Shown piece by piece: positions 1-6,806 of a DNA stretch of 11,119 nucleotides (within the stretch, counting starts at the first letter, position 1; every line of letters starts with the position of its first letter). The notes under the pieces were generated by a model. That model was not told where the DNA came from and searched no databases. It saw nothing but the letters and a program-made list of their open reading frames with translations. The position numbers were made by a program, and so were the translations under genes. Source of the DNA: Rickettsiales bacterium (GTDB taxonomy: Bacteria; Pseudomonadota; Alphaproteobacteria; Rickettsiales; UBA3002); contig PBPD01000109.1 of assembly GCA_002725445.1 (NCBI GenBank), positions 1 through 11,119 of the forward strand, written 5' to 3'.

Positions 1-537
1 GACGAATTTTTGCGCGATTATATTGGCCATAATTTTGGTGATATAAAATTGCTGCGCAGCGACATGCATGAAACTGCCGATGGGCGAAAGCTGTTTGTGG
101 TGCATGGTGACGAATTTGATGGCATCATGAAATATGCCAAATGGCTGGCCTATATTGGTGACCGCGCCTATGTGCTGGCGTTACGGCTCAATCATTATGT
201 GAACCTCATACGCCGCAAAATTGGTTTGCCCTATTGGTCGTTATCGGCGTTGCTGAAACATAAAGTGAAGCAGGCGGTACAGATCATCAGCGACTACGAA
301 GTCTATCTGGCCGAGGCCGCCGAGCGCCACCACGCAGACGGTGTAGTGTGCGGCCATATCCACCATGCTGAAATGAAAGACATCAATGGCACCCTCTACT
401 GCAATGACGGGGACTGGGTAGAAAGCTGCACCGCACTGGTGGAACATGGAGATGGCAGGTTAGAGATTTTATATTGGGCAGATGAAATGATGCAGAGGCA
501 ACAGGATGCAAAACGACAGCTCAAACTCTTCTCCTAA
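1..537 (+). CDS. plcP: PlcP-type metallophosphoesterase (LpxH-like family), 5' end missing
   Basis: This is the C-terminal 178 residues of a calcineurin-like metallophosphoesterase. Reading starts at base 1 with D-E-F-L-R-D, which in this family directly follows the GNHD metal-binding motif, so roughly the first 90 residues lie outside the window. Visible motifs are HGDEFD (residues 35-40 of the fragment), the metal-binding CGHIHHAEM (117-125) and NDGDWVES (135-142). Such proteins are usually annotated UDP-2,3-diacylglucosamine diphosphatase. However, the subfamily with this LPYWSLSA and HIHHAEM pattern includes PlcP, the phosphate-starvation phospholipase C known from Sinorhizobium and marine alphaproteobacteria, which cleaves membrane phospholipids to diacylglycerol and a phospho-headgroup. 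The next gene, a GT4 glycosyltransferase overlapping by 32 bp, matches the plcP-agt arrangement and favours PlcP over a lipid A enzyme. Membership of the metallophosphoesterase family is near certain; the PlcP role is an inference from subfamily look and neighbour. Confidence 0.8.
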   Translation, partial: DEFLRDYIGHNFGDIKLLRSDMHETADGRKLFVVHGDEFDGIMKYAKWLAYIGDRAYVLALRLNHYVNLIRRKIGLPYWSLSALLKHKVKQAVQIISDYEVYLAEAAERHHADGVVCGHIHHAEMKDINGTLYCNDGDWVESCTALVEHGDGRLEILYWADEMMQRQQDAKRQLKLFS

Positions 538-1534
538 AACCATCACCATTGTGAGCGATGCATGGTATCCGCAGGTCAATGGCGTGGTACGCACCCTCAA
601 TGAGGTTCGACAAGAATTGCAAGCGCGTGGCCATCAGGTGCATATGATTACCCCCGATTTATTTAAAACCGTCCCCTGCCCCACCTATCCCCAGATTCGA
701 CTGGCGGTCAATCTGTGGCCAAGGGTGCGCGACCTGCTCGACAGCCATTCATCGCACTGCATTCATATCGCAACCGAAGGCCCGCTTGGGCTGGCGGCTC
801 GCCAATATTGCACGCGACGAAAACTGGCGTTTACCAGTTCGTTTCATACCAAATTCGCCGAATATATTGCGGAACGTTTTTATATCTCCGAAAAATGGGG
901 CTATCACCTACTACGTTGGTTTCATAAAGCCTCCAGCACTGTGATGGCCGCCACACCGACACTGGTAAAAGAACTGGAATCCCACGGCATTCGCCACACC
1001 ACCTTGTGGACACGCGGCGTAGATACAAATCTTTTCTCACCCGAACAACAGACAGAACTCCCTTACCCTGGCCCCATCCACCTTTATGTGGGACGCATTG
1101 CCGTTGAAAAAAATCTGCGGGCATTTCTCGACCTGCCGCTGGATGGCACAAAACTACTTGTGGGCGATGGGCCAGCACTTGAGAAACTGCGGACTGATTA
1201 CCCTGATGCGGTGTTCCTGGGCGCCAAGCATGGCAGTGAGCTGGCCAGTTATTACGCCTCAAGCGATGTATTTGTGTTCCCAAGCAAAACGGATACGTTC
1301 GGGCTCGTCATGCTGGAAGCGTTGGCAAGCGGAACCCCGGTGGCGGCCTACCCTGTTACAGGCCCTGTCGATGTCATCACCGATAGCGCGGTTGGCGCAT
1401 TGAACAACGACTTACATACCGCCATCAAACAGGCCTACACAATGAACCGTGAAGCGTGCCGTAACTATGCTATGAAATATTCGTGGGAAGCGTGCGCAAC
1501 TATCCTAGAAAACGCACTGGTGGCAAACCGCTAG
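506..1534 (+). CDS. agt: GT4-family glycosyltransferase, probable diacylglycerol glycosyltransferase (Agt-like)
   Basis: A 342-residue GT-B fold, GT4-type retaining glycosyltransferase. The N-terminal acceptor domain opens with TITIVSDAWYPQVNGVVRT (12-30), whose PQVNGVV loop is typical of the SqdX/MgtA/PimB-like branch. The donor domain shows YVGRIAVEKN (194-203), GDGP (220-223) and FPSKTDTFGLVMLEALASG (258-276). Within the last, the EX7E pair is D263 and E271, and Asp at the first site is common in this branch. The ATG at 506 is preceded by AGAGG (494-498) at 7 nt and lies inside the upstream metallophosphoesterase gene, so the two are probably translationally coupled. Known plcP-agt pairs use PlcP-released diacylglycerol and a UDP-sugar to make mono-glycosyl lipids when phosphate is scarce, and that is the inferred role here. 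Other GT4 activities, such as polysaccharide or mannolipid synthesis, cannot be excluded. It is probably membrane-associated, with no transmembrane segment seen. Confidence 0.82.
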   Translation: MQNDSSNSSPKTITIVSDAWYPQVNGVVRTLNEVRQELQARGHQVHMITPDLFKTVPCPTYPQIRLAVNLWPRVRDLLDSHSSHCIHIATEGPLGLAARQYCTRRKLAFTSSFHTKFAEYIAERFYISEKWGYHLLRWFHKASSTVMAATPTLVKELESHGIRHTTLWTRGVDTNLFSPEQQTELPYPGPIHLYVGRIAVEKNLRAFLDLPLDGTKLLVGDGPALEKLRTDYPDAVFLGAKHGSELASYYASSDVFVFPSKTDTFGLVMLEALASGTPVAAYPVTGPVDVITDSAVGALNNDLHTAIKQAYTMNREACRNYAMKYSWEACATILENALVANR

Positions 1535-1552
1535 GCTCGCCACCTGATGTGT

Positions 1553-1723
1553 CTAATAAAAACCTGGCTTGATCAGGCTAAGCCCATGTTGGACTTTGGC
1601 AACTTTTGCACTGCCCGCCATCACATTATTCCAGTCCACTCCGCGCGCAGCCGTTTTAGGCGTAGGCGCACATGCAGACATGCCAAAAGCAAGCAATACC
1701 AATAAAGTCAAAACGCGTGTCAT
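1553..1723 (-). CDS. Small predicted lipoprotein, 56 residues
   Basis: A short gene on the minus strand, easy to miss. It encodes 56 residues beginning MTRVLTLLVLLAFGMSAC: a positively charged start, a hydrophobic core and a lipobox-like M-S-A-C with the lipidated Cys at position 18. The Leu usual at -3 is replaced by Met, which is tolerated. The mature part (about 39 residues) reads APTPKTAARGVDWNN and ends in IKPGFY, with no domain I recognise. The start at 1723 is backed by GGGAG (1730-1734) at 6 nt. It converges on the glycosyltransferase gene with only 18 bp between the stop codons, and it lies downstream of the 132-residue gene in the same direction, separated by 158 bp containing a hairpin. 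It is probably an envelope-anchored peptide of unknown role. Signal peptide plus lipobox plus ribosome-binding site make a real gene likely. Confidence 0.72.
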   Translation of the reverse strand: MTRVLTLLVLLAFGMSACAPTPKTAARGVDWNNVMAGSAKVAKVQHGLSLIKPGFY

Positions 1724-1790
1724 TTCCAGCTCCCATGCAATCGAAACAACGTTCGTATGCCGCCTATATATGGGTTGGCCGGATGCTTTA

Positions 1791-1833
1791 CCACTACCGT
1801 TTTTGCAATTCAGCTATGCAAAAAACGCAATGG
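1791..1833. repeat. Long imperfect inverted repeat (hairpin)
   Basis: The two arms CCACTACCGTTTTTGC (from 1791) and GCAAAAAACGCAATGG (to 1833) are near reverse complements around an 11-nt loop. The inner arm is nine pairs with one bulged base, and about six more outer pairs form if G-U pairs are allowed. It lies between the 132-residue gene and the small lipoprotein gene, both on the minus strand. The A/T runs are inside the stem rather than after it, so it is not a standard intrinsic terminator. It could attenuate or stabilise transcript ends between the two genes. Confidence 0.5.
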
Positions 1834-1881
1834 TCGGATAGATATCAGATTGGTATAGTGGTAAGGTTGCTAAAATTCCAA

Positions 1882-2280
1882 TTAACCCAGTTCCATACCA
1901 CCGCCAGGCGGCTGCATGCGGGCTATTGCATCTGCGCTAGAGCGCAATTTTTGGTTCTCTTCTTCAGACAGCGCGATTTGCGCAAGCGCACCAAGGTCGG
2001 TTTGCTGCATGTCGTTTACACAATGCTGGAGCAGGTCGTTCAGAATGCGCGAGAGCAATCCCTGCTGCGGCACGGGCAGCACAAAAAAGCCACCTTTACC
2101 AAACAGGCCTGGTCCATTCATAAATTTGAATGTCGCCACATTCTCCAGTTTGAAGTTTTCCATGTTATAATCGAGATTAGGTAGCCATCCACATATGCGC
2201 GCCTGCATGCCCGGGCTTTGCCCAGCCATCAGCATCGAGTTCAACATACCCGATCCGCCGCCTTGCATTTGTGAGTCCAT
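1882..2280 (-). CDS. Unrecognised 132-residue protein with Gly/Met/Gln-rich ends
   Basis: I do not recognise this protein. It has low-complexity ends: the N-terminus (MDSQMQGGGSGMLNSMLMAG) and C-terminus (MQPPGGGMELG) are rich in Met, Gly and Gln. The middle is more ordered, with ENFKLENVATFKFMNGPGLFGKGGFFVLPVP (about residues 41-70) looking like beta strands. A probable amphipathic helix region follows (about 74-122), with LLSRILNDLLQHCVND and a charged EEENQKLRS stretch. No signal peptide or transmembrane segment is seen, so it is probably cytoplasmic. The start is supported by a strong AGGAGAGG ribosome-binding site just upstream (TTTAA spacer to ATG). A consensus -10 element and a PhoB-box-like repeat lie immediately upstream, in the gap after apaG, so it probably has its own phosphate-responsive promoter. 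It could be a storage-granule or carbon-reserve associated protein given that context, but that is speculation. Confidence 0.75.
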   Translation of the reverse strand: MDSQMQGGGSGMLNSMLMAGQSPGMQARICGWLPNLDYNMENFKLENVATFKFMNGPGLFGKGGFFVLPVPQQGLLSRILNDLLQHCVNDMQQTDLGALAQIALSEEENQKLRSSADAIARMQPPGGGMELG

Positions 2281-2298
2281 TTAAACCTCTCCTATCCT

Positions 2299-2307
2299 AT
2301 TATAATA
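2299..2307 (-). promoter_or_regulatory. -10 element for the 132-residue gene
   Basis: Read on the minus strand, TATTATAAT contains two overlapping -10 hexamers, TATTAT (2302-2307) and perfect TATAAT (2299-2304). TATTAT lies 10 nt past the Pho-box core, the spacing seen in PhoB-activated promoters, where PhoB replaces a good -35. No -35 matching TTGACA lies at 17 nt (the hexamer there is ATCTTG), which fits an activator-dependent promoter. The predicted leader is short and begins just ahead of the ribosome-binding site. Confidence 0.55.
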
Positions 2308-2313
2308 ACAGGA

Positions 2314-2335
2314 AATTGTGACAAGATTATGACAA
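2314..2335 (-). promoter_or_regulatory. Pho-box-like PhoB binding site upstream of the 132-residue gene
   Basis: The minus strand reads TTGTCATAATCTTGTCAC as an 18-nt core: two 7-bp direct repeats (TTGTCAT and TTGTCAC) separated by 4 bp, giving the 11-bp period of PhoB dimers. The known consensus is CTGTCAT, four mostly A/T bases, CTGTCAY. Each repeat here differs from it only by T for C at its first base. The site occupies the gap between the apaG stop (2336-2338) and the -10 element, oriented towards the downstream gene. This is a match by eye, with no score computed. Confidence 0.65.
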
Positions 2336-2728
2336 TCAGTTAGGGCGTTCAATCTGATACGGGCTATCCAGAGAAAAGGCAGGAATATCAATATCTAAGT
2401 TGGAACCATCGTCGGCCTGCATACGGTAGCGCCCCACCATAATGCCCGACGGGGTAGGCAACGCCGTCCCGCTGGTATATTTGAAGCCTTCACCGGGCAG
2501 CAAAATAGGCTGCTCCCCCACCACGCCTTCGCCTTCTACCACCTGCATCTGACCAGACGCATCGGTAATATCCCAGTGGCGTTCCACAAGCTGTAAGGTC
2601 TGGTCACTGCCATTCTCGACCTGTACGGTATAAGCCCATACATAATGTTCGTCGATAGGCTCGGAATAATCGGCCAGAAACTCCGGCTCAACCGTTACTT
2701 TGATCTTATGTGTGGTTTTCGAAAACAT
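2336..2728 (-). CDS. apaG: ApaG domain protein
   Basis: A 130-residue single-domain ApaG protein of normal family length, with a fibronectin-III-like beta-sandwich. Recognisable signatures are HYVWAYTVQVEN (28-39), LVERHWDITDASG (47-59), GEGVVGEQPILLPGEGFKYTSG (66-87) and GIMVGRYRM (95-103). ApaG has been linked to Co2+/Mg2+ resistance and diadenosine tetraphosphate levels in enterobacteria, but its biochemical activity is not settled. It starts 14 nt after the argE stop and is the last gene of the ubiH-trkH-argE-apaG run. No clear Shine-Dalgarno precedes the ATG, so coupling to argE translation is plausible. Its stop codon abuts the Pho-box-like element of the next gene. Confidence 0.93.
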   Translation of the reverse strand: MFSKTTHKIKVTVEPEFLADYSEPIDEHYVWAYTVQVENGSDQTLQLVERHWDITDASGQMQVVEGEGVVGEQPILLPGEGFKYTSGTALPTPSGIMVGRYRMQADDGSNLDIDIPAFSLDSPYQIERPN

Positions 2729-2742
2729 ACGCTGAATATGGG

Positions 2743-3918
2743 TTAATTAGCGTTATTGTCAAGCAGCCCGCTCACCAAACGTTCCATAAAGGCAATGCCA
2801 GCCTCAAGCTGGCTGGTCTCAATGAACTCGTTGGGTTTATGCGCCTGATCTATACTACCCGGCCCACATATAATTGCTTCCAACCCGTGATGCTGAAACG
2901 TGCCTGCCTCAGTACCAAACGACACTGCTTCCTGACGGTTTGCCTGCGATATATGCATAATCCAGCGCATAAGCGCCTCATCCTCGCTGGGCTGCAGACC
3001 GCGCACATTGGTCAGCATGCTAGTGCGAATGCCCACATCGGGCGCTACTTCTCGCATAGTCGCTTGCTTGCGCTCACAAAACGCCTCAAGGCGCGTGACG
3101 ATATCACTCCAGTCATGCTCTGGGACTGGACGAATCTCCCATGCGATACGGCATTCGCTGGGTATGATATTGCGCGCCACACCGCCATGCATCGAGCCAA
3201 CATGCACCGTGGTGTAAGGCGGGTCGAATGCCTCATTGTGGGTTTTATCGCGGCATTCCTCTGCAATTTCGTTGAGAAAATGCACAATATCGGCCATGAC
3301 CATCACCGCATTCACGCCGCGATGGGTATTGCTGGAATGCGCTTCTTTGCCAGTGACGATTGTTTCAAATGACACAATCCCTTTATGGGCGTTTATCAAC
3401 CGCATTTCCGTCGGCTCACCTATCACCATCAAACGCGGATCAGCACCGCTCTGCGCAATAAATTCCGCCAGCGGCGTCGCACCCAAACATCCCACCTCTT
3501 CATCATGCGAGAAACACAGGTAAATCGGGACGGGTAAAGCGGTTTTTAGCCATGTTGGCACACACGCAAGCGCAATCGCCAGAAACGACTTCATGTCCGA
3601 AGTGCCGCGGCCATAAAGCTTGCCATCTTTTTCGGTTATCTCGAACGGGTCTGTGTGCCATGTCTGCCCTTCCACAGGCACCACATCCGTATGGCCTGAT
3701 AGCACCACACCACCGGGCACATCAGGCCCTATGCGTGCCCAGAGACTTGCTTTCCCAGGCTCTTCATTGACACGCTGCGAAGCAACGCCGTGCGATGCAA
3801 GATAATGCTCAATATATTCAATAAGCGCCAGGTTAGAATCGTGACTTACGGTATTAAACCCCACCAGCGCTTTCAGTATGCTCTGTGTATCCTGTAACAG
3901 TTGCGCCGATGCTGGCAT
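2743..3918 (-). CDS. argE: Acetylornithine deacetylase (ArgE, peptidase M20 family)
   Basis: A 391-residue M20A metallohydrolase that removes the acetyl group from N-acetylornithine to give ornithine in arginine synthesis; cytoplasmic. The two-zinc catalytic set is complete: SGHTDVVPV with H76 and D78, GRGTSDMKS with bridging D108, SHDEEVGCLG with E140 (base) and E141, IGEPTE with E168, and H360 in DQAHKPNE. The dimerisation (lid) domain lies between, around residues 180-290. Length and the SGHTDVVPVEGQ context fit ArgE better than DapE or carboxypeptidase G2, although related M20 deacylases are hard to exclude. The start is backed by GGAGGG about 8 nt upstream, inside the last codons of trkH, and the genes are only 3 bp apart. 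Confidence 0.92.
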   Translation of the reverse strand: MPASAQLLQDTQSILKALVGFNTVSHDSNLALIEYIEHYLASHGVASQRVNEEPGKASLWARIGPDVPGGVVLSGHTDVVPVEGQTWHTDPFEITEKDGKLYGRGTSDMKSFLAIALACVPTWLKTALPVPIYLCFSHDEEVGCLGATPLAEFIAQSGADPRLMVIGEPTEMRLINAHKGIVSFETIVTGKEAHSSNTHRGVNAVMVMADIVHFLNEIAEECRDKTHNEAFDPPYTTVHVGSMHGGVARNIIPSECRIAWEIRPVPEHDWSDIVTRLEAFCERKQATMREVAPDVGIRTSMLTNVRGLQPSEDEALMRWIMHISQANRQEAVSFGTEAGTFQHHGLEAIICGPGSIDQAHKPNEFIETSQLEAGIAFMERLVSGLLDNNAN

Positions 3919-3921
3919 ATG

Positions 3922-5373
3922 TTAAGCCCTCCAAAAATATGGGGTAAACAATACCAGCACGGTGAATAATTCCAAGCGCCCCATAATCATCGCCACCGAT
4001 AATATCCATTTTGCGCCATCTTCCAGACTGGCATAATTGCCCGCCGGCCCGACTATCTCGCCCAGCCCCGGGCCTACATTGGCCAGCGCTTGTGCCGCCG
4101 AGCTCATCGCGGTCAGAAAATCCATTCCAAATGCAGACAGCGAAATACTCACCACCATGAACACAAAAGCGAACAGGATGAAAAAGCTCAACACCGATTG
4201 CGATACATTCTCTGTGATTGGCTTCTGGTTATATTGCGGCACAAACACGCCATGCGGCTGAATCAACTGACGGATCTGCGCTTTGGCTGTTTTGTAGAGC
4301 ACCTGATAACGAAAGATTTTAATACCGCCCGAGGTCGAACCTGTACAGCCGCCCACCACAATCAACATAAAGAGCAGGCTGGTGGAGAATGTTCCCCACG
4401 CCGCATAATCGGTAGACGCATAGCCCGTGGTGGTAATAATCGACACCACACTAAACAGCGCATAACGTACCGCGCTCCAGAAATCATACACATCCGTATA
4501 CACCAGCCAGATCACAATCAGCACCGTGACAGATGCTACAATGCCCAGAAACCATTGCACCTGCGTGTTTTGGAATAAGGCCTGCGGGTTGCCCTTTAAC
4601 ACCTGAAAGTACAGAATCATCGGCAGTGCGCCGAGAATCATGAACACCACTGCAAGCATCTCAATCTGTGGGCTGTTAAAATAGGCAATCGATTTATCGT
4701 GTGTCGAAAACCCTCCGGTAGCTACAGTGGTCAATGCATGATTAATAGCATCAAAACTGCTCATACCCGCCACGCCATAACCAAAGGCACATACAAACAC
4801 CAGCAGCAAAAACACCAACGTAATCACCAAGGCAATTTGCGTAGTACGCGGCAGTATTTTTTCCATCTTGTCCGACGACTCGGTACGGAACAGCTGCATA
4901 CCACCAATGCGCAGCATCGGCAGTACGGCCAGCGCCAAGACTACAATACCGATACCGCCCATAGCATTCAGCAATGAACGCCACAACAATACGCCGGGCG
5001 GCATCAAATCCAGCCCTGAAAGCACCGACGCGCCAGTTGAGGTGATGCCAGAAGTGGCTTCAAACCATGCATCGGTAAAATCAATATTGCTGGAGCTGAG
5101 ATAGAGCGGAATAGCTGCAAATACCGAGACGGTAAAATAGCTGGTGGTCGTGAATAAAAACGCCTGCCGCAAATTCAGCGAGCCTTTGTAGCCGCGGTTG
5201 GAGAGGTAAAGAATTACTCCGATAAATGCGGTTATAAAAGAAGAACTTAGAAAAACAACCCAGTCGGGGTTCTCGTTGATAAGGTCCACCGCCATCGGCA
5301 ACAGCATCACCACCGACATTACCGACAACAAAATGCCATTAACAAGCAATATAGGGCGCAACGAAACGTGCAT
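3922..5373 (-). CDS. trkH: Trk-type potassium uptake channel subunit TrkH
   Basis: A 483-residue inner-membrane K+ transporter pore protein of normal TrkH length, built of repeated M1-P-M2 units. All four pore-loop filters are present, each with its central Gly: ITSTGAS (G114), TVATGGF (G220), ITTTGYAS (G317) and ANVGPG (G434). The GGCTGSTSGGIKIFR segment (341-355) is the intramembrane region that gates the pore. TrkH normally needs the NAD/ATP-binding ring protein TrkA, and no trkA is in this window. The ATG overlaps the upstream hydroxylase stop as TAATG, with GAGG just ahead, so translation is coupled. argE follows after 3 bp. Confidence 0.95.
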   Translation of the reverse strand: MHVSLRPILLVNGILLSVMSVVMLLPMAVDLINENPDWVVFLSSSFITAFIGVILYLSNRGYKGSLNLRQAFLFTTTSYFTVSVFAAIPLYLSSSNIDFTDAWFEATSGITSTGASVLSGLDLMPPGVLLWRSLLNAMGGIGIVVLALAVLPMLRIGGMQLFRTESSDKMEKILPRTTQIALVITLVFLLLVFVCAFGYGVAGMSSFDAINHALTTVATGGFSTHDKSIAYFNSPQIEMLAVVFMILGALPMILYFQVLKGNPQALFQNTQVQWFLGIVASVTVLIVIWLVYTDVYDFWSAVRYALFSVVSIITTTGYASTDYAAWGTFSTSLLFMLIVVGGCTGSTSGGIKIFRYQVLYKTAKAQIRQLIQPHGVFVPQYNQKPITENVSQSVLSFFILFAFVFMVVSISLSAFGMDFLTAMSSAAQALANVGPGLGEIVGPAGNYASLEDGAKWILSVAMIMGRLELFTVLVLFTPYFWRA

Positions 5374-6593
5374 TAGGCAGCCTCATCATCCCGCATCATA
5401 GATGGCAACGTACCCGTCATACCCATCGCGTGCTGCATAAAGAACCCTTTAAGGCGCGGCATGCGGTTTACCATAGCAAGCCCTGCTTCCCGCGCGATGC
5501 GGAATGGCTTAATATTGTTAGAGAACAGGCGATTAAGCACATCGGTTGCCATGCTCATGCTGGTTACATCGCCGCGGCGCAAACGCTGATACTGCGCCAA
5601 TAATTGCGGGCTGCCAATATCCATACCCAGTTTGGCCTGCTTGAGAATCAGATCGGTGATAACGGCCACGTCACGGTAGCCCAGATTCACCCCTTGGCCT
5701 GCAATCGGATGAATCGCATGCGCCGAATCACCAATGAGTGCCACGCGCTCGCCCGCATATTCTGCTGCAATCATCAATTGCAGCGGATAGCCATAGCGGG
5801 GGCCGCATAGCTCGATATCACCAAGATAATCGCCCAGACGGCGCTTCACCTCTGCCAGAAACACCTCTTCGCTCAAGCCCAGATAATGCTCGCGCATATC
5901 GGCTTCCACCGTCCATACAATTGCCGATCGGTCTTCGGTCATTGGCAACACGGCAAATGGCCCATCAGGCAAAAACTTTTCCAGCGCCAATCCGTTATGT
6001 GGCAGCGAATGCTTCACGCTACACACCAGTGCGCATTGCCCATAGGCAATGTCTTTGTGCTTGATACCAATCTGTTTGCGGGTAGCAGACTGTCGCCCAT
6101 CAGCGGCAAGCGCCAATGGTGCTTTCAAAACATGCCCGTCATCCAGCGTCACTTCTGCCCACTCGCTGCTGGTGTGAATAGACTCTGCAGAATGTGGTGC
6201 AAATAGGGTGATCGTATCCAGCTCTTTCAGGCGCTTAAACAAACCATGACGAATATAGCGGTTTTCCACCATATGGCCGAATGGCTCATCGCCTGCGTCT
6301 TTATAATTATAATGCACATGCCCGGGCTGCTCGCCTTCGGTCACCCGAATATCATAAATTGGGCTTGCATGAGGGAGCATATACTCCCATGCGCCAATGG
6401 CGTTCAAAATGCGGCGGGATGCCAGTGCAACCGCACTGACGCGGCCGTCAAATGCGTCATCCAGCTGTGCCTGTTCGGCAAGCCTGTCGATCACTGCAAC
6501 GGTTAAACCTTCCTGGCCCAGAGCAATTGCCTGCGCCATACCGACTAATCCGCCACCAATAACGATGGCATCGAATTGTGAAGTTTGGGTCAT
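5373..6593 (-). CDS. UbiH/UbiF/COQ6-family FAD-dependent ubiquinone biosynthesis hydroxylase
   Basis: A 406-residue class A flavoprotein monooxygenase that hydroxylates the aromatic ring of a ubiquinone precursor, probably at the inner membrane surface. It has an N-terminal Rossmann motif AIVIGGGLVGMAQA (9-22), DGRVSAVALAS (49-59) typical of the Ubi branch, the ADGRQSATRK segment (164-173), and the FAD-ribityl site GDSAHAIHPIAGQGVNLG (288-305), which is the UbiH/COQ6 family signature. Length is normal. Which ring position (C1, C5 or C6) it modifies cannot be told from sequence; alphaproteobacteria vary between UbiL, UbiM, UbiH and UbiF. It heads the run with trkH, argE and apaG. The ATG has no evident Shine-Dalgarno, though the conserved Rossmann start fits this position. 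I could not identify its promoter in the divergent spacer. Confidence 0.92.
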   Translation of the reverse strand: MTQTSQFDAIVIGGGLVGMAQAIALGQEGLTVAVIDRLAEQAQLDDAFDGRVSAVALASRRILNAIGAWEYMLPHASPIYDIRVTEGEQPGHVHYNYKDAGDEPFGHMVENRYIRHGLFKRLKELDTITLFAPHSAESIHTSSEWAEVTLDDGHVLKAPLALAADGRQSATRKQIGIKHKDIAYGQCALVCSVKHSLPHNGLALEKFLPDGPFAVLPMTEDRSAIVWTVEADMREHYLGLSEEVFLAEVKRRLGDYLGDIELCGPRYGYPLQLMIAAEYAGERVALIGDSAHAIHPIAGQGVNLGYRDVAVITDLILKQAKLGMDIGSPQLLAQYQRLRRGDVTSMSMATDVLNRLFSNNIKPFRIAREAGLAMVNRMPRLKGFFMQHAMGMTGTLPSMMRDDEAA

Positions 6594-6766
6594 AACAATT
6601 TGGCTTTTACTGCAGTTTCACCTGAAAGTCACGCATTGCCCGCATTGCCGCAAAAAATATCACCCCGCCGCCAGCCTGCCTAATTTCTGTGCAAATCCAG
6701 TAAACCATCCACACAATCCAGAATACATTATAGTTATTATTCAGAATGTTAATGTTTTTCCCGCAC

Positions 6767-6782
6767 TGGCACATTTCTTGTA
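6767..6782 (+). promoter_or_regulatory. Sigma-54 (RpoN) promoter of amt
   Basis: TGGCACATTTCTTGTA carries the -24 element TGGCAC and the -12 element TTGTA, with GG at 6768-6769, 10 nt, then G at 6780. Against the known consensus TGGCACN5TTGCW only the C of the -12 GC is changed. Transcription would begin around 6792, leaving a leader of about 20 nt that contains the ribosome-binding site. Ammonium transporter genes are classic NtrC/sigma-54 targets, which supports the call. No convincing NtrC palindrome was found upstream. An A/T-rich tract at about 6720-6760 could be a bend or IHF site. Confidence 0.75.
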
Positions 6783-6800
6783 AATAGGAGTGCTGTAATA

Positions 6801-6806
6801 AAGGAG
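6801..6806 (+). promoter_or_regulatory. Ribosome-binding site of amt
   Basis: AAGGAG lies 6 nt before the ATG at 6813. It fixes the start so that the protein begins with a signal peptide, and it falls just inside the transcript predicted from the sigma-54 promoter. Confidence 0.8.

Noticed and set aside
1553..1579. Possible minus-strand terminator with stem CCTG/CAGG and a T-run
   Set aside because: The stem is only four strong pairs, or six with a G-U pair, and it lies inside the last codons of the lipoprotein gene. This is too weak to call.
1850..1870. tRNA-like stretch TTGGTATAGTGGTAAGG
   Set aside because: It resembles a D-arm, but no T-psi-C arm (GTTCRANYC) or acceptor stem follows at the proper distance.
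1672..2184. 170-codon open frame on the plus strand
   Set aside because: It runs opposite the small lipoprotein start and the 132-residue gene, both of which have good ribosome-binding sites. The translation looks random.
2710..3372. 220-codon open frame on the plus strand
   Set aside because: It lies opposite argE, whose catalytic residues are complete. Its translation has no recognisable motif and no ribosome-binding site is evident.
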